This document shows, one piece after another, positions 44,949 through 54,271 of a stretch of 55,650 nucleotides of DNA; within the stretch, counting starts at the first letter, position 1, and every line of letters starts with the position of its first letter. Where the stretch lies: NCBI GenBank assembly GCA_030426605.1, contig JAUHXM010000006.1, positions 1-55,650 on the forward strand, given 5' to 3'. The notes beneath the pieces are model-generated. The model ran no database searches, was not told the origin of the DNA, and worked only from the letters and a program-made list of their open reading frames with translations. Both the position numbers and the translations under genes were made by a program. Origin of the DNA: Phycisphaerae bacterium. Lineage in GTDB: Bacteria; Planctomycetota; Phycisphaerae; Phycisphaerales; UBA1924.

Positions 44949-45977
44949 ATGACCACCAAGGCGATGCTGGCCGCCCTCGCGATGTGTTGCACCACCGCGA
45001 TGGCATGCCCCGAATCCGAGAAATCGACGGTCCAAACCGTCTCCAACGAGACGAAGACCGAGTGCGTGCTCGCGTGCGACGAAGCGAAGGTCCAGACGGT
45101 CGCTGACACCAAGAGCGACTGCACCAAGACCTGCGACGGCACCGGCGCGGCGGTCCAGACCGTCGCCAACGAGACCAAGAGCGACTGCGCCAAGGCCTGC
45201 GATGGCGCGAGCGTGCAGACCGTCGCGGACACCAAGTCGGACTGCTCGAAGAGCTGCGATGCCACGGGCGCCGCGGTCCAGACCGTTGCGAACGAGTCGA
45301 AGGGTGACTGCTGCGGCGATTGCACCACAGCGCCGAACTGCGAGACCAAGTGCGAGGGCACCTCGGTCCAGACCGTCGCGTACGGCGAGGGCGACTGCTC
45401 GAAGTCGTGCCCGCTCGAGGCGGCGTTCCCCGTCATGCTCATGAAGGTCGGCGACGAGACCACCCAGTGCTCGGACAACGCCGCCAAGATGTGCGACAAG
45501 ACCGGCAAGTCGATGACCTACCTCGTCAGCGGCAAGGAGTACAACTGCTCGGTCGAGGCAAAGGAAGCCCAGTACGCCGCGATGAAGGACATGCTCGCGT
45601 CGATGACGCACGTCAGCTTCAACGTTGATGGCAAGCACACCGAGTGCCCGGTCGGCGCCAAGATCGCGTGCGAGAGCACCGGCAAGGCGATGAAGTACCA
45701 GGTCGGCACGCTCGTCTTCGACGACGCGGGCGCGGCGATCCAGGCCGCCGCGATGGCGCGTGCCGCGATCCACCAGGTCAAGATGACCTACGAGGTCGCC
45801 GGCGAGAAGATGGAGTGCTCGACCAAGGCGTGCGACATGGCCGCCACCTGCGAGACCAAGTCTGTCACGTACGTCGTGAACGACAAGAAGACCGGGTGCG
45901 AGAAGACCGCGGAGTTCAACCTGGTCGAGGCCCAGCTGATGGCCGCGATCGACGGCGTCCGCAAGTCGCTGAGCTAA
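44949..45977 (+). CDS. Exported Cys-rich tandem-repeat protein, novel architecture
   Basis: A 342-residue protein. A short signal-like N-terminus (MTTKAMLAALAMCCTTAMAC) is followed by six tandem units of about 20-24 residues, each starting VQTV and containing a CxxxC pair, for example VQTVADTKSDCTKTCDG (residues about 28-150). The second half (about 155-342) holds three further repeats of about 58 residues. Each has a strand ending in VxGK, a cysteine (CSDNAAKMC, CPVGAKIAC, CSTKACDMAATC), a TGKxMxYxV segment and a helix rich in Ala and Met. No homologous named domain is known to me. The regular cysteines suggest metal (Cu, Zn or Hg) binding or disulfide chemistry in the periplasm. SD GAGGAG precedes ATG 44949, and a terminator follows. 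Confidence 0.75.
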   Translation: MTTKAMLAALAMCCTTAMACPESEKSTVQTVSNETKTECVLACDEAKVQTVADTKSDCTKTCDGTGAAVQTVANETKSDCAKACDGASVQTVADTKSDCSKSCDATGAAVQTVANESKGDCCGDCTTAPNCETKCEGTSVQTVAYGEGDCSKSCPLEAAFPVMLMKVGDETTQCSDNAAKMCDKTGKSMTYLVSGKEYNCSVEAKEAQYAAMKDMLASMTHVSFNVDGKHTECPVGAKIACESTGKAMKYQVGTLVFDDAGAAIQAAAMARAAIHQVKMTYEVAGEKMECSTKACDMAATCETKSVTYVVNDKKTGCEKTAEFNLVEAQLMAAIDGVRKSLS

Positions 45978-46017
45978 CGCCCAGAGCACGCAGCGGAGCC
46001 CGATCCGCTGAACGAAG

Positions 46018-46057
46018 AAGGGGCGGCTGGGCTGATGCCCGGTCGCCCCTTTCTCTT
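46018..46057 (+). terminator. Rho-independent terminator of the Cys-rich protein gene
   Basis: AAGGGGCG (46018-46025) pairs with CGCCCCTT (46044-46051), enclosing GGGC-TGAT-GCCC, and is followed by a pyrimidine-rich TTCTCTT. It begins 40 bases after the stop at 45977. It also lies just past the end of the convergent aldo/keto reductase gene, whose stop is at 46062. Confidence 0.8.
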
Positions 46058-46061
46058 GCGC

Positions 46062-47072
46062 TCAGCCGCGGAGTTGGAGATCCGTGAACCGCTCGCGGCA
46101 GAAGGCGGCGTCCGCGTCGGTGAAGGGGGTGTCCGTCCCGCCTCGGACGTTGCACCTCGCCTGACGCTCGTTGCGGAACCCCGGGATGACGGAGCAGACG
46201 TTCGGGTGGGCCGCGACGAACCGGCACGCGGCGGACGCGAGGTCCTCGACCGAATCGCCGAACCGACCCTTGAGCTCGCCCATCAGGGGCTTGAGCTGGC
46301 GGAGCCGGTCGGTGCCGAAGTCGGCGTTGCCCGTGCGGATGTCGCCCTCGTCGAAGCTCGGCGGGTTCTCGGGGTCGAACTTGTCGAGCAGCAGCCCCTG
46401 GGCGAGCGGGGAGAACGCGACGTAGCTGATCTCGTTCGCGCTCATCAACTCCTGCACCTTCGCGCCGGGGCGGATGAAGTTGTCGAAGAGCATGCTCGCC
46501 CAGCTCTGGAAGACCTGGGGCTTAAGCACCTCGACGGAGCGCGCGAACCCGGCGTCCGAGTAGGCGCTCTGCCCGATCACGCGGATCTTGCCCTCGTCGC
46601 GCAGCTTGTGGACCTCGGCGGCGGCCTCAGGAAGATTGCCCGGCTCGCCATCGGGAGCCCAGTTGTCGTGGTGCAGGTAGTAGATGTCGATGTGGTCCAC
46701 CCGCATGTTGCGCAGCGACTGCTCGCACTGGTGGCGGATGGCGTGCGGCTCGTACGCGTGGCGGTGGGTGCCGGCGAAGTGGCCGGTCTTGGTCGCGATG
46801 ACGACATCGTCGCGGTTGACGCCGAGCTTGGTCAGGCAGTCGCCCAGCATGCGTTCGGCGCGCCCGTTGCCGTAGATGTCGGCGTTGTCGAAGTGCGTGA
46901 CGCCCGCGTCGAGCCCGGCCTTGATGCCCGCGAGGACCTCGTCTTCGTTCACGTCGCCCCACCCGATGGGGTTGCCGTTGGCGAGCGACCAGTTGGGCCC
47001 GCCCATGGTCCAGCAGCCGAACCCGATCTCGGAGACCTTGACATCGCTCGATCCGACGGCATGGTATCGCAT
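46062..47072 (-). CDS. Aldo/keto reductase
   Basis: A 336-residue reductase starting at ATG 47072 behind GAGGAGG (spacing seven). Barrel motifs: FGCWTMGGPNWSLANGN near the N-terminus, HFDNADIYGNGRAE (Asp, Tyr), VIATKTGHF (Lys) and YYLHHDNW (His), and the cofactor end VIPGFRNERQARCNV. The insert GNPIGWGDVNEDEVL marks the subgroup often annotated as predicted oxidoreductases of the Tas or YajO type. NADPH-dependent carbonyl reduction is expected; substrate unknown. Confidence 0.92.
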   Translation of the reverse strand: MRYHAVGSSDVKVSEIGFGCWTMGGPNWSLANGNPIGWGDVNEDEVLAGIKAGLDAGVTHFDNADIYGNGRAERMLGDCLTKLGVNRDDVVIATKTGHFAGTHRHAYEPHAIRHQCEQSLRNMRVDHIDIYYLHHDNWAPDGEPGNLPEAAAEVHKLRDEGKIRVIGQSAYSDAGFARSVEVLKPQVFQSWASMLFDNFIRPGAKVQELMSANEISYVAFSPLAQGLLLDKFDPENPPSFDEGDIRTGNADFGTDRLRQLKPLMGELKGRFGDSVEDLASAACRFVAAHPNVCSVIPGFRNERQARCNVRGGTDTPFTDADAAFCRERFTDLQLRG

Positions 47073-47121
47073 GGCGTTCCTCCTCAGGGGCGAACCGTAG
47101 GAAGGCCGGGCGTGTCGGCTC

Positions 47122-49230
47122 TCACGCGCAGCCGGACAAGTATGAGTCAACGAACGCGTCAAGATCATCGAAATTGAGCACGCCATCGCCTGTCAGGTCC
47201 GCAGTGGGATCCGCTGAGAGGAATGCTGAAACAAACACGGAGATGTCGTCGAGATCGAGCGTGCCGTCTGTGTTCACATCCGCGAGGCAATTCGGGCAGT
47301 CGGCTGTGTCGTAAACCCTCAACTGCCCGTTCGAGGAGCTGGGCCAACCCCGGGTCGCGGACACGAGGACACGATCGCCCACAACCTCCAACTGTCGCAG
47401 CGACCAGGGATCCGCGTGCGCTTGCGCAAGGATCGTGTGTTCTGCAGGATCCGAGACATCCACGACGAAGATCCCCTCATTTCCGCACGTGACCTGGAGG
47501 TGATCTCCCTTGAGGGCAAGGTCGTAGCAGCCGAGCATGGGGGTCGACGACAGAACCTCCGGGGCCGAGGGGTCGGCGACATCGACCGCCGTCAACTTCT
47601 GCCCGTCCGTAACGTACAGCACCTGGTCCCGGAGCAAGAACGCAACGGCTACGCCCTCGATCGGAAACTCGCTGAGCTGAACCGGCTGGTTCGGATTGAT
47701 GTACCTGATGACGCGGACGACACGGCTCGTCTCGTCTGACGCGAAGCAAAGGTCGCCTGACACGAGCAACGTTCGGACCTTGCCCATTTCGAACATGCTC
47801 CGGGGCCAAAGCGAGGTGGGGCTGTGCATGTACAGCCCCTGAATGCCGGTCGGGGAGCCGAGACGCCCCACGAGTAGGGTACTTCCCATCTTCCCGAACG
47901 CTTGTGCATTCTCCTGACGCGCAACGATGAACGTTGGGTCTCGCGGGTCGGCGAGATCAAACATTCGCCACCAAGCGGTCCACTGGGTTGCCAGAAACAA
48001 GATTCCGTCAGATACAAAAAGTACGTCGCCGAGCCTTGTCTCGGATTCCGCGATGGTCCCGATGAAGACCGGTGCATCTGGGTCTGCGATGTCGTACATG
48101 TGGATATCGTCGTGAGCCACCCCGACATAGGCCACCGACCCCTCGATCACCATCGGATCCGCGCCCCCAACCGTCTCGAACCACGAGCTGATGTACGGCT
48201 GCGGAAGCGTGTTGGTATCGACGACGTGGAGCTCGACGGGATTGGCCGTGCCGTTTACCGATGGGTAGACGAGCGTTCCCCCGGGAGTGAGTGCCATCGC
48301 GTAGGCGTCGCCTCGGCTGGGGTACGCCGACACGCGCCCGGGAGTCGTTGGATCGCTGATATCAACAACTTCAACGCCGCTTTGATGGACAACGTAGGCA
48401 AGGTCGTTGGCGATGCGCATCCCGCTCGGCCATGATGGAATCCCGATGGACCCTACCTCAAACGCGTTCGCCGGATCGCTTACATCGATCAGTTTCAACT
48501 CACCCCGCGTAGAACCCGGGCTCATTGCGGCGCACAGGATGTGGCCGCTAGATCTAAGATCCCGTGCGGTGTAATACATGCCCTCGAGAGATCCGGTCAT
48601 CACGGGCACCGCTGGGTCAGATACGTCAAAGATCAAGAGACCGGAATCAGCCCCTCCCGCGACAAATGCGAGATCGCCCGACACGTGGATCTCCTCTGCA
48701 CCCGGCACCGGAACCTCGGCGATCATTTCTATCTCGCCAGGATCGCGGACATCCAGTATCAGGAGGTGGCGCTCATTTTCAAGACTGCCGGCCGCGTATA
48801 GAACCCCATCGACCACGCGGATCGAATATAACCTCGAAACCGGATACTCCGAAACGAAAGACCCCTGCAAAGTGGGGGCTTCGGGGTCCGACACGTCGTA
48901 GACATCGATCAGGCGATCGTCGGTTGCAAGGTACAGCGTCGTGCCGTCGACTGCCATTTCCAATTGCAGCGACGTGACACCAAACTCGCTGACGACGCGA
49001 GAACTCTCGGGCGTTCGAACATCGATGATCGAAACCACCGCAGAACTGACCGGACTCGAGTTGATACCACTAAGACAATACACACGTTCGTCAACGCTCT
49101 CGATGTGTCGAACGAGCCCGGGGTGAACATCCAAGGTTGCGACGATGTCACGCTGGGCGCACTGCAATCCTTCATCTGCACGCGCAACAACCCCCCAGAA
49201 CAAGATAATTACCAGCAGGGACACTTTCAT
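47122..49230 (-). CDS. Exported LVIVD-repeat beta-propeller protein with GC-type dockerin end
   Basis: A 702-residue secreted protein: signal MKVSLLVIILFWGVVARA, then about a dozen blade-like repeats in the LVIVD style (for example LLIFDVSDPAVPVMTGSLEG and LKLIDVSDPANAFEVGSIG). The end, about residues 645-702, has DVNTDGTLDLDDISVFVSAF and LTGDGVLNFDDLDAFVDSYL with terminal GCA, a pair of dockerin-like calcium loops. The propeller probably binds other surface molecules or displays ligands. The gene has lower GC than its neighbours (60-base lines of 52-58% are common, though one reaches 70%), suggesting a different history. No catalytic motif is seen. Confidence 0.85.
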   Translation of the reverse strand: MKVSLLVIILFWGVVARADEGLQCAQRDIVATLDVHPGLVRHIESVDERVYCLSGINSSPVSSAVVSIIDVRTPESSRVVSEFGVTSLQLEMAVDGTTLYLATDDRLIDVYDVSDPEAPTLQGSFVSEYPVSRLYSIRVVDGVLYAAGSLENERHLLILDVRDPGEIEMIAEVPVPGAEEIHVSGDLAFVAGGADSGLLIFDVSDPAVPVMTGSLEGMYYTARDLRSSGHILCAAMSPGSTRGELKLIDVSDPANAFEVGSIGIPSWPSGMRIANDLAYVVHQSGVEVVDISDPTTPGRVSAYPSRGDAYAMALTPGGTLVYPSVNGTANPVELHVVDTNTLPQPYISSWFETVGGADPMVIEGSVAYVGVAHDDIHMYDIADPDAPVFIGTIAESETRLGDVLFVSDGILFLATQWTAWWRMFDLADPRDPTFIVARQENAQAFGKMGSTLLVGRLGSPTGIQGLYMHSPTSLWPRSMFEMGKVRTLLVSGDLCFASDETSRVVRVIRYINPNQPVQLSEFPIEGVAVAFLLRDQVLYVTDGQKLTAVDVADPSAPEVLSSTPMLGCYDLALKGDHLQVTCGNEGIFVVDVSDPAEHTILAQAHADPWSLRQLEVVGDRVLVSATRGWPSSSNGQLRVYDTADCPNCLADVNTDGTLDLDDISVFVSAFLSADPTADLTGDGVLNFDDLDAFVDSYLSGCA

Positions 49231-49302
49231 TCATCCACTCCGTCTGGCACACGGTACCGCAGTATCAGCTTCAGGCCAGGTTCCCAGCACACCGTACCAA
49301 TT

Positions 49303-49340
49303 GCAAGAAGAAAGAGCCCGGGCGCTGGGCGCCCGGGCTC
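49303..49340 (-). terminator. Strong Rho-independent terminator of the metzincin gene
   Basis: GAGCCCGGGCGC (49314-49325), loop TGG, GCGCCCGGGCTC (49329-49340): a perfect 12-bp stem. Read on the minus strand it is followed by TTTCTTCTTGC, a T-rich tail. It lies 29 bases beyond the stop at 49369, so it ends the run of minus-strand genes coming from higher coordinates and separates it from the LVIVD gene. Confidence 0.9.
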
Positions 49341-49368
49341 GGTGTGATCACCCAATTGTTCGCGGCTC

Positions 49369-51273
49369 TTACGGGCAGCCGGCGAGGAACCCGGTGACGA
49401 AGCAGTCGATGTCATCGACGTTCAGGGTGCCGTTGCCGTCGCAGTCGGCGCCCGCGAGGTCGGAACCCAGGAACGCCGCGACGAAGCAGTCGATGTCATC
49501 GACATTGAGCGACCCGCTGCCGTCGCAGTCGGCGAAGCAGGCAACGCCGGCCGGTTCGACGGTGATGACCGTGCCCGACGTGGTGACCTCGCACCCGGCG
49601 GCGGAGGCCATCACGAGGTCGTAGGTCCCGTCGTCCGCGGGCGTGGCGCCCGTGATGGTGAGGTTCGCCGTGGTGGCGCCGGAGACGTTCCCGCCGTTCA
49701 CGACGTTCACGCCGTCCTTGCGCCACTGGAACGTGACGGCCCCGAGCTGGGAGACGAACAGGTTGATGTTGTCGCCCTCGTCGAGATCGAGGGTCGCCGG
49801 GGGCTCGGAGATGATGCCGGGCCCGGTGTCCACGGTGACCATCGCCGCGTTCGACTCGGCGGTGCACTCGGTGCCCGTGTCCGTGATCTCGCAGGAGTAG
49901 GAGCCCTCGTCCGCCGCGGAGAGGTTGGAGATGGTGAGCTGGAGGGTGGTGGCGCCCGAGATGTTGCCGCCGTTGACGAGCGGGGTGCCGTCCTTCATCC
50001 ACTGGTAGTCGGCCCCGACGAGCGCCTGGGCGATGAGCGAGACCTGCCCGCCGGCGCAGTCGGATTGATCGGTCGGCTGGATGAGGAAGCCGGGCTCGAC
50101 GCATGCGGGGTAGTCAAAGCCGATGAAGTCGAACATGTCGGTGTCGGCGTCGGAGTAGTACCCGCGTCCGATGAAGGTCTGCCCGCCGGACAGAGCCGGG
50201 TCCATGAGCCCGATGTTGCTGCCCTGCTCGCGGAAGTGCGACGCCTGCCAGGGGTTGCCGTCGGACATGCGGTACTCGGCGGAGATGAGGTCGGAGTTCG
50301 CGTCGTCGTTGGGGTTGTTGAAATCGACGGTGCGCGGGGTGGTGCCGAACTCAGACAGCGAGTCCGGGTTGTAGTCGCCCGAGCCGTCGGTTCGCTGGAA
50401 GCGGACGAGGTCGATCGCCTCGATATCACTCGTTCGGAAGTCGGCGCCCGAGGCGAATCCCATCGCGTGCCCGACCTCGTGGATGACGACATCGACGAGG
50501 CTCTGCGCGCTGCCCGGGACGCCGTTCGCGGGGTTGTAGTCCCAATTAAAGGCGTTGTTGTAGGTCATGCTGCCCGACTGCCCGCCGAGCGAGCCGACGG
50601 TCGCGCGGTAGACCGTGCGCGTCAGCCAGACGCGGTTCTCGTTGGTCACGTTCGTGTTGCTCGCGTTGTAGCGGACCGGGATGGTCGAGCCCGAGGGCAG
50701 CGAGGTCTGCAGCGTGTCGTCGGCGTCCATGTCCGCGATCAGCGCGTCGCGGTACTCGGGGTACGTCACGGCGAGATAGTTCGAGCTCGTCGCGCCGAGA
50801 ACGCCCGAGCCGAGGTTCGCGAACGAAACCGAGACGTTGATGTCGATCGGGTCGCTGAACTGCGACTCGATGAAGTTCTCGGCGATGGTGAACGCTCCGG
50901 GCGCGTCGGCCGGGATGGACCCGCTGAGCGTGAAGATGACGTTGATCCCCGCGCCGCGGGTGCCCGAGTCCACGACGATGGGCTGGGTCTCGGCGTCGAT
51001 GATCTGCTGGTGGGTGGTCGCGATCTGCGCGAGGTCGGCCTGGGTCATCGCCGTCGGGCCGCCGGCGCAGATGGGGCGCCAGACGGTCTCGGTGGGGACG
51101 ACAACCTTCTCGCCCGTCGCGCCGATGGTGACGGACTCCACGCCGGTGTCGATGCGGAGGACAGGGGATGTCGGCTCGGAAACAACGCCGCGCCGGGCCC
51201 GCTCGGGGGCCTCGGCGAGCGCGCTGCCGCAGACACTCAGGAGCGTCGCGGTGATGGTCATTGCACGGAACAT
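49369..51273 (-). CDS. Exported metzincin-type metalloprotease with two Ig-like domains and GC-type dockerin
   Basis: A 634-residue protein counted from ATG 51273, chosen because GGAGAA lies seven bases upstream (an ATG at 51288 adds five residues). Signal peptide MFRAMTITATLLSVCGSALA is followed by a protease domain to about 385. It contains GAGINVIFTLSG and the zinc motif VIHEVGHAMGF (His265-Glu-x-x-His269). The metzincin third-ligand position is Ser rather than His or Asp. LMDPALSGG may be the Met-turn region. Two Ig-like domains follow (about 390-490 and 490-580, each with QWxKDG and ADxGxY), then two dockerin-like loops DCDGxGxLNVDDIDCFV and terminal GCP. Likely a cell-surface-anchored protease for extracellular protein breakdown. 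Confidence 0.88.
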   Translation of the reverse strand: MFRAMTITATLLSVCGSALAEAPERARRGVVSEPTSPVLRIDTGVESVTIGATGEKVVVPTETVWRPICAGGPTAMTQADLAQIATTHQQIIDAETQPIVVDSGTRGAGINVIFTLSGSIPADAPGAFTIAENFIESQFSDPIDINVSVSFANLGSGVLGATSSNYLAVTYPEYRDALIADMDADDTLQTSLPSGSTIPVRYNASNTNVTNENRVWLTRTVYRATVGSLGGQSGSMTYNNAFNWDYNPANGVPGSAQSLVDVVIHEVGHAMGFASGADFRTSDIEAIDLVRFQRTDGSGDYNPDSLSEFGTTPRTVDFNNPNDDANSDLISAEYRMSDGNPWQASHFREQGSNIGLMDPALSGGQTFIGRGYYSDADTDMFDFIGFDYPACVEPGFLIQPTDQSDCAGGQVSLIAQALVGADYQWMKDGTPLVNGGNISGATTLQLTISNLSAADEGSYSCEITDTGTECTAESNAAMVTVDTGPGIISEPPATLDLDEGDNINLFVSQLGAVTFQWRKDGVNVVNGGNVSGATTANLTITGATPADDGTYDLVMASAAGCEVTTSGTVITVEPAGVACFADCDGSGSLNVDDIDCFVAAFLGSDLAGADCDGNGTLNVDDIDCFVTGFLAGCP

Positions 51274-51327
51274 GGTGGTCTTCTCCATTGGAATCTCAGA
51301 GGCAATGCGTGGTCGTGTCGGTGAGTC

Positions 51328-53142
51328 TTAGGGGCAGCCGGCGAGGAACGCGGCGACGAAGCAGTCCACGTCGTCCACGTTCAGCGCACCGTTGCCGTCA
51401 CAGTCGGCGATGCTCAGATCGCTCGCGAGGAAGCCGGCGACGAAGCAATCGATGTCGTCAACGTTGGTGGTGCCGTTGCCGTCGCAATCGCCCTCGCACG
51501 GGGTGCCGGCGACGACGGTGAACTCGCCGACCCACGGATCCCACCCGCCGGCGGCGTTCTCGTCGGTCTGCCCGACCGCCCAGAACGTCGTGCCGTCGTC
51601 GGGGTCGATGGCGATGTCGTAATAGTCGCCCCAACGCCCCGACGTGCCGTTGATGTTGCCTTGGCGGACCAGGACGGGGTCGCCCATGACGCCGGGCCCG
51701 TCGTCGGTGTTGCGCCCGGTGACGTACATCGCGACGCGCTGGGATGTCGAGCTGGACCCGAACACCATGCCGAGCGAGCCGTCGTTGTTGGGATAGATGG
51801 CGGGGAAGTAGGAGTAGATGCCCGGGCCCATGTCGATCTCGCCGGACTGAACGAGCGAGACGCCGCCCGAGCTGGGCCAGTCGCCCGTGTCGAACTCGTA
51901 CCAGCGGGCGTTGTCCTTGCCGTCGGTGAAGACGGTGTGAGCGACGTACGCGCTGTCGTTGCGCCAGGCGCAGTTCATGATGCGGGACCCGACGACGGAG
52001 ATGGACCCGCCGCCGTTGACGGGCGCGTCAATGGCGCCCGCGTACCCGGGGACGCCGACGTCGGTGCTGGTCAGCGCCGGCGCGGTGACGGGGTCGGTGA
52101 TCGCGTGGATGCGGATCGTGGAGCCCGGGCCCTCGGAGGCGAAGTAGGCGCCGTCGTCGTTGTTCCCGAAGTGCTGGCACGCCTGGACGGACGCGGACCC
52201 GCCGTCGCGGAATGTGGAGTAGACGGCGGGGTTGCCCGAGAGCATCGGGGTCTTGTCGAAGACGCGGAAGCCCGCCCCGCCGAACCCGCTGCCCCCGCCG
52301 GAGAGGATGAACAGATTGCTCGTAACGTAGTACGCGTCCTGGTCGAAGCTCAGGCCCGGGTAATCCCACCAGTAGGTGCTCGACCCGATGGTGGTCACGG
52401 CGTCCGTGCGGTACTTGTACCACACGCCGTTGGGGTCCGAGTCGTCGGAGACGGCGATCGTGACGTACGCCGTCGAGGAGTAGACCTCGAGCGCGAGCAC
52501 GACGAAGCGGTCGGCGTAGTGGTCGTAGAAGCACTTGGGATCGAACGCGAAGTTGCCCGCGCCGACCGTCTCGAAGAACCCGGGCGAGCCCTGCGAGCCG
52601 AGGATCGCCTGGAACTGCAGCGTGCCCGACTTCGTGTAGAACGCGAGCGACTGGTTCACCGTCACCACGACGTGGTTCGGCCCGACCGCGAGCGCGGGAT
52701 CCGGCGGAACCCACCCGGTGCTGTTCAGCGCCGAGAAACTCGACTCGAGCGTCGCGCGCGGGACAGACGCGAGCGCGCCGTCGATCGTCATGTCATTCAT
52801 CGCGTCCGGTGCCATCGAGCCCGGCCGCTGGTGCGGCGGGAGGATGACCTTCGTGCCGCGCGACTTGCCGTCGATCGACGACACGTCCTGGATCTGATTC
52901 GGGAAGGTGCGCGTGTCGATGATCTCGACCTCGGTCGATCCCCACGCGACGTCGCCGGGCTCGGTCAGGTCGAAGACCTGCTCCTGCACGACGCCCTCTT
53001 CGGTGAGCAGCTCGAACGGCGGCGCCGCCCGGTCCGGGACCGCGACCGCATCGCCCGCGGTCGTGTTGTGCAGCGAGCACCCGCCCGCCGCCAGAACCAG
53101 CGCGCCGACACCCAACGCGCTGACGGTTCGTGCCATCGTCAT
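51328..53142 (-). CDS. Exported lipoprotein-like protein with GC-type dockerin end
   Basis: A 604-residue protein starting at ATG 53142 behind AAGGAG (spacing seven). The N-terminus has ALVLAAGGC, a lipobox-like site with Cys22. The body (about 90-530) is beta-strand rich, with WVPPDPALAVGPNHVVVTVN, FAFDPKCFYDHYADRFVVLA and IAVSDDSDPNGVWYKY. Many extracellular proteins of unknown function with a propeller-like layout share this form. The C-terminus holds two DCDGNGxxNVDDxDCFV loops and terminal GCP. A lipid anchor and a dockerin-type end in one protein would be redundant, so the lipobox may be fortuitous. Function unknown. Confidence 0.78.
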   Translation of the reverse strand: MTMARTVSALGVGALVLAAGGCSLHNTTAGDAVAVPDRAAPPFELLTEEGVVQEQVFDLTEPGDVAWGSTEVEIIDTRTFPNQIQDVSSIDGKSRGTKVILPPHQRPGSMAPDAMNDMTIDGALASVPRATLESSFSALNSTGWVPPDPALAVGPNHVVVTVNQSLAFYTKSGTLQFQAILGSQGSPGFFETVGAGNFAFDPKCFYDHYADRFVVLALEVYSSTAYVTIAVSDDSDPNGVWYKYRTDAVTTIGSSTYWWDYPGLSFDQDAYYVTSNLFILSGGGSGFGGAGFRVFDKTPMLSGNPAVYSTFRDGGSASVQACQHFGNNDDGAYFASEGPGSTIRIHAITDPVTAPALTSTDVGVPGYAGAIDAPVNGGGSISVVGSRIMNCAWRNDSAYVAHTVFTDGKDNARWYEFDTGDWPSSGGVSLVQSGEIDMGPGIYSYFPAIYPNNDGSLGMVFGSSSTSQRVAMYVTGRNTDDGPGVMGDPVLVRQGNINGTSGRWGDYYDIAIDPDDGTTFWAVGQTDENAAGGWDPWVGEFTVVAGTPCEGDCDGNGTTNVDDIDCFVAGFLASDLSIADCDGNGALNVDDVDCFVAAFLAGCP

Positions 53143-53303
53143 CCCCTGCTCCTTGATTCACAACGCGGCGGGTTCCCCCACCGCTCAGTATCTGTTTGGG
53201 TCACCGGCGGGAATCCGCCCCCTTTGGATACCACAACCTTCGCAGGATTCCAAGGACGGTTGCCCCATCGATTGACGGGCTTGCACCATCGTGCGGGTCG
53301 GGC

Positions 53304-54269
53304 TCACCCGCCGGACACCTTCGGGGGGTCCAGATCAAGGTTTGAGCCCGAGAACCGGGCATTCGTCGGCGGGGCGGTCCGGGCCTCGCTTTCTGCCCGT
53401 TCCGCCGCGATCGACCCGTCGGGACGGACGAGATACCCCAGATCCCCAGCCGAGAGCGCCTCGACGTGACCATCGACGAACGCGACGGTCGCCCGGCCCG
53501 AATGCCGCTCGTGCGGGCCCGACCGGTGCTCCGGGGCCCGGTTTCGGCGGTCGGCGAAGTCGGACCCCTCGACCAGGCGGGGCGGGTCGAGCGCGTACCC
53601 GTGCCCGCCCTCGGCGAGCAGTTCCGGATCGCGCGAACCGTCGGCCAGATTCTGCGTGCGCAGCGCCTCGGGCTTGCCCGCCGCGGTCCCCAGCGCGTCA
53701 GCGAACATCACCGTGTCGCCCACGAGCGAGCTGGCGCGCACCGGAAAGTTGATAAACCCGGCCGTCTCGTCGTCGTCGCGGAACCGCGTGTTGCCAAGGA
53801 ACTGGTAGTTGTACCCCCAGCCGAAATTCCGCGTGGACGTCCAGCCGCGTGCTTCAGGGCAAAAAAACACGTCCGACCCGTTCACCGGCAGCGCGTGCTC
53901 GTCGGCGAGGTCGGGCGAGGGCCGGGCGTACGCGTCGAACCCCGCCGCCGCACCGATGACGGCGAACCAGCGCGGGCGGTAGTGATCACCGTTGCCCAGC
54001 GGGTAGACATTGAGCTCCTCGTCGGCGTACCGACCGGGCTGACCCGGGACGGAGAGGTCGTCGAAGTCATTGGCGTAGATCTGCCACCCCGTCGCGACCT
54101 GGCGCTGGCGCGACGAGCACACGAGCTGCCGCGCCGTCAGGCGCGCCTTGCCCAGCGCGGGCAGGAGGATCCCGATCAGGATCGCGATGATCGCGATCAC
54201 GACCAGCAGCTCGATCAGGGTGAAGGCCCGCCCGGGAGCGGGCATCGGGATGGGTCGTCGTATGGGCAT
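53304..54269 (-). CDS. Prepilin-like protein with H-X9-DG domain
   Basis: A 321-residue protein with a type IV prepilin-like N-terminus GRAFTLIELLVVIAIIAILI (residues 13-32). A globular domain ends HSGRATVAFVDGHVEAL, the H-X9-DG signature common in Planctomycetota pseudopilins. Such proteins are processed by prepilin peptidase and assembled into type II secretion or pilus-like structures, though the H-X9-DG type is vastly amplified and its role unclear. The start is uncertain: ATG 54269 lies three bases from the upstream terminator and no SD is visible, and ATG 54245 is an alternative. The tail beyond DG (about 290-321) is Ala/Pro/Arg rich. Confidence 0.82.
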   Translation of the reverse strand: MPIRRPIPMPAPGRAFTLIELLVVIAIIAILIGILLPALGKARLTARQLVCSSRQRQVATGWQIYANDFDDLSVPGQPGRYADEELNVYPLGNGDHYRPRWFAVIGAAAGFDAYARPSPDLADEHALPVNGSDVFFCPEARGWTSTRNFGWGYNYQFLGNTRFRDDDETAGFINFPVRASSLVGDTVMFADALGTAAGKPEALRTQNLADGSRDPELLAEGGHGYALDPPRLVEGSDFADRRNRAPEHRSGPHERHSGRATVAFVDGHVEALSAGDLGYLVRPDGSIAAERAESEARTAPPTNARFSGSNLDLDPPKVSGG

Positions 54270-54271
54270 GC

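Noticed and set aside
45028-45410. Regularly spaced DNA repeats that could be mistaken for a CRISPR array
   Set aside because: They are in-frame coding repeats (VQTV-CxxxC units) inside a single open frame with no unique spacers.
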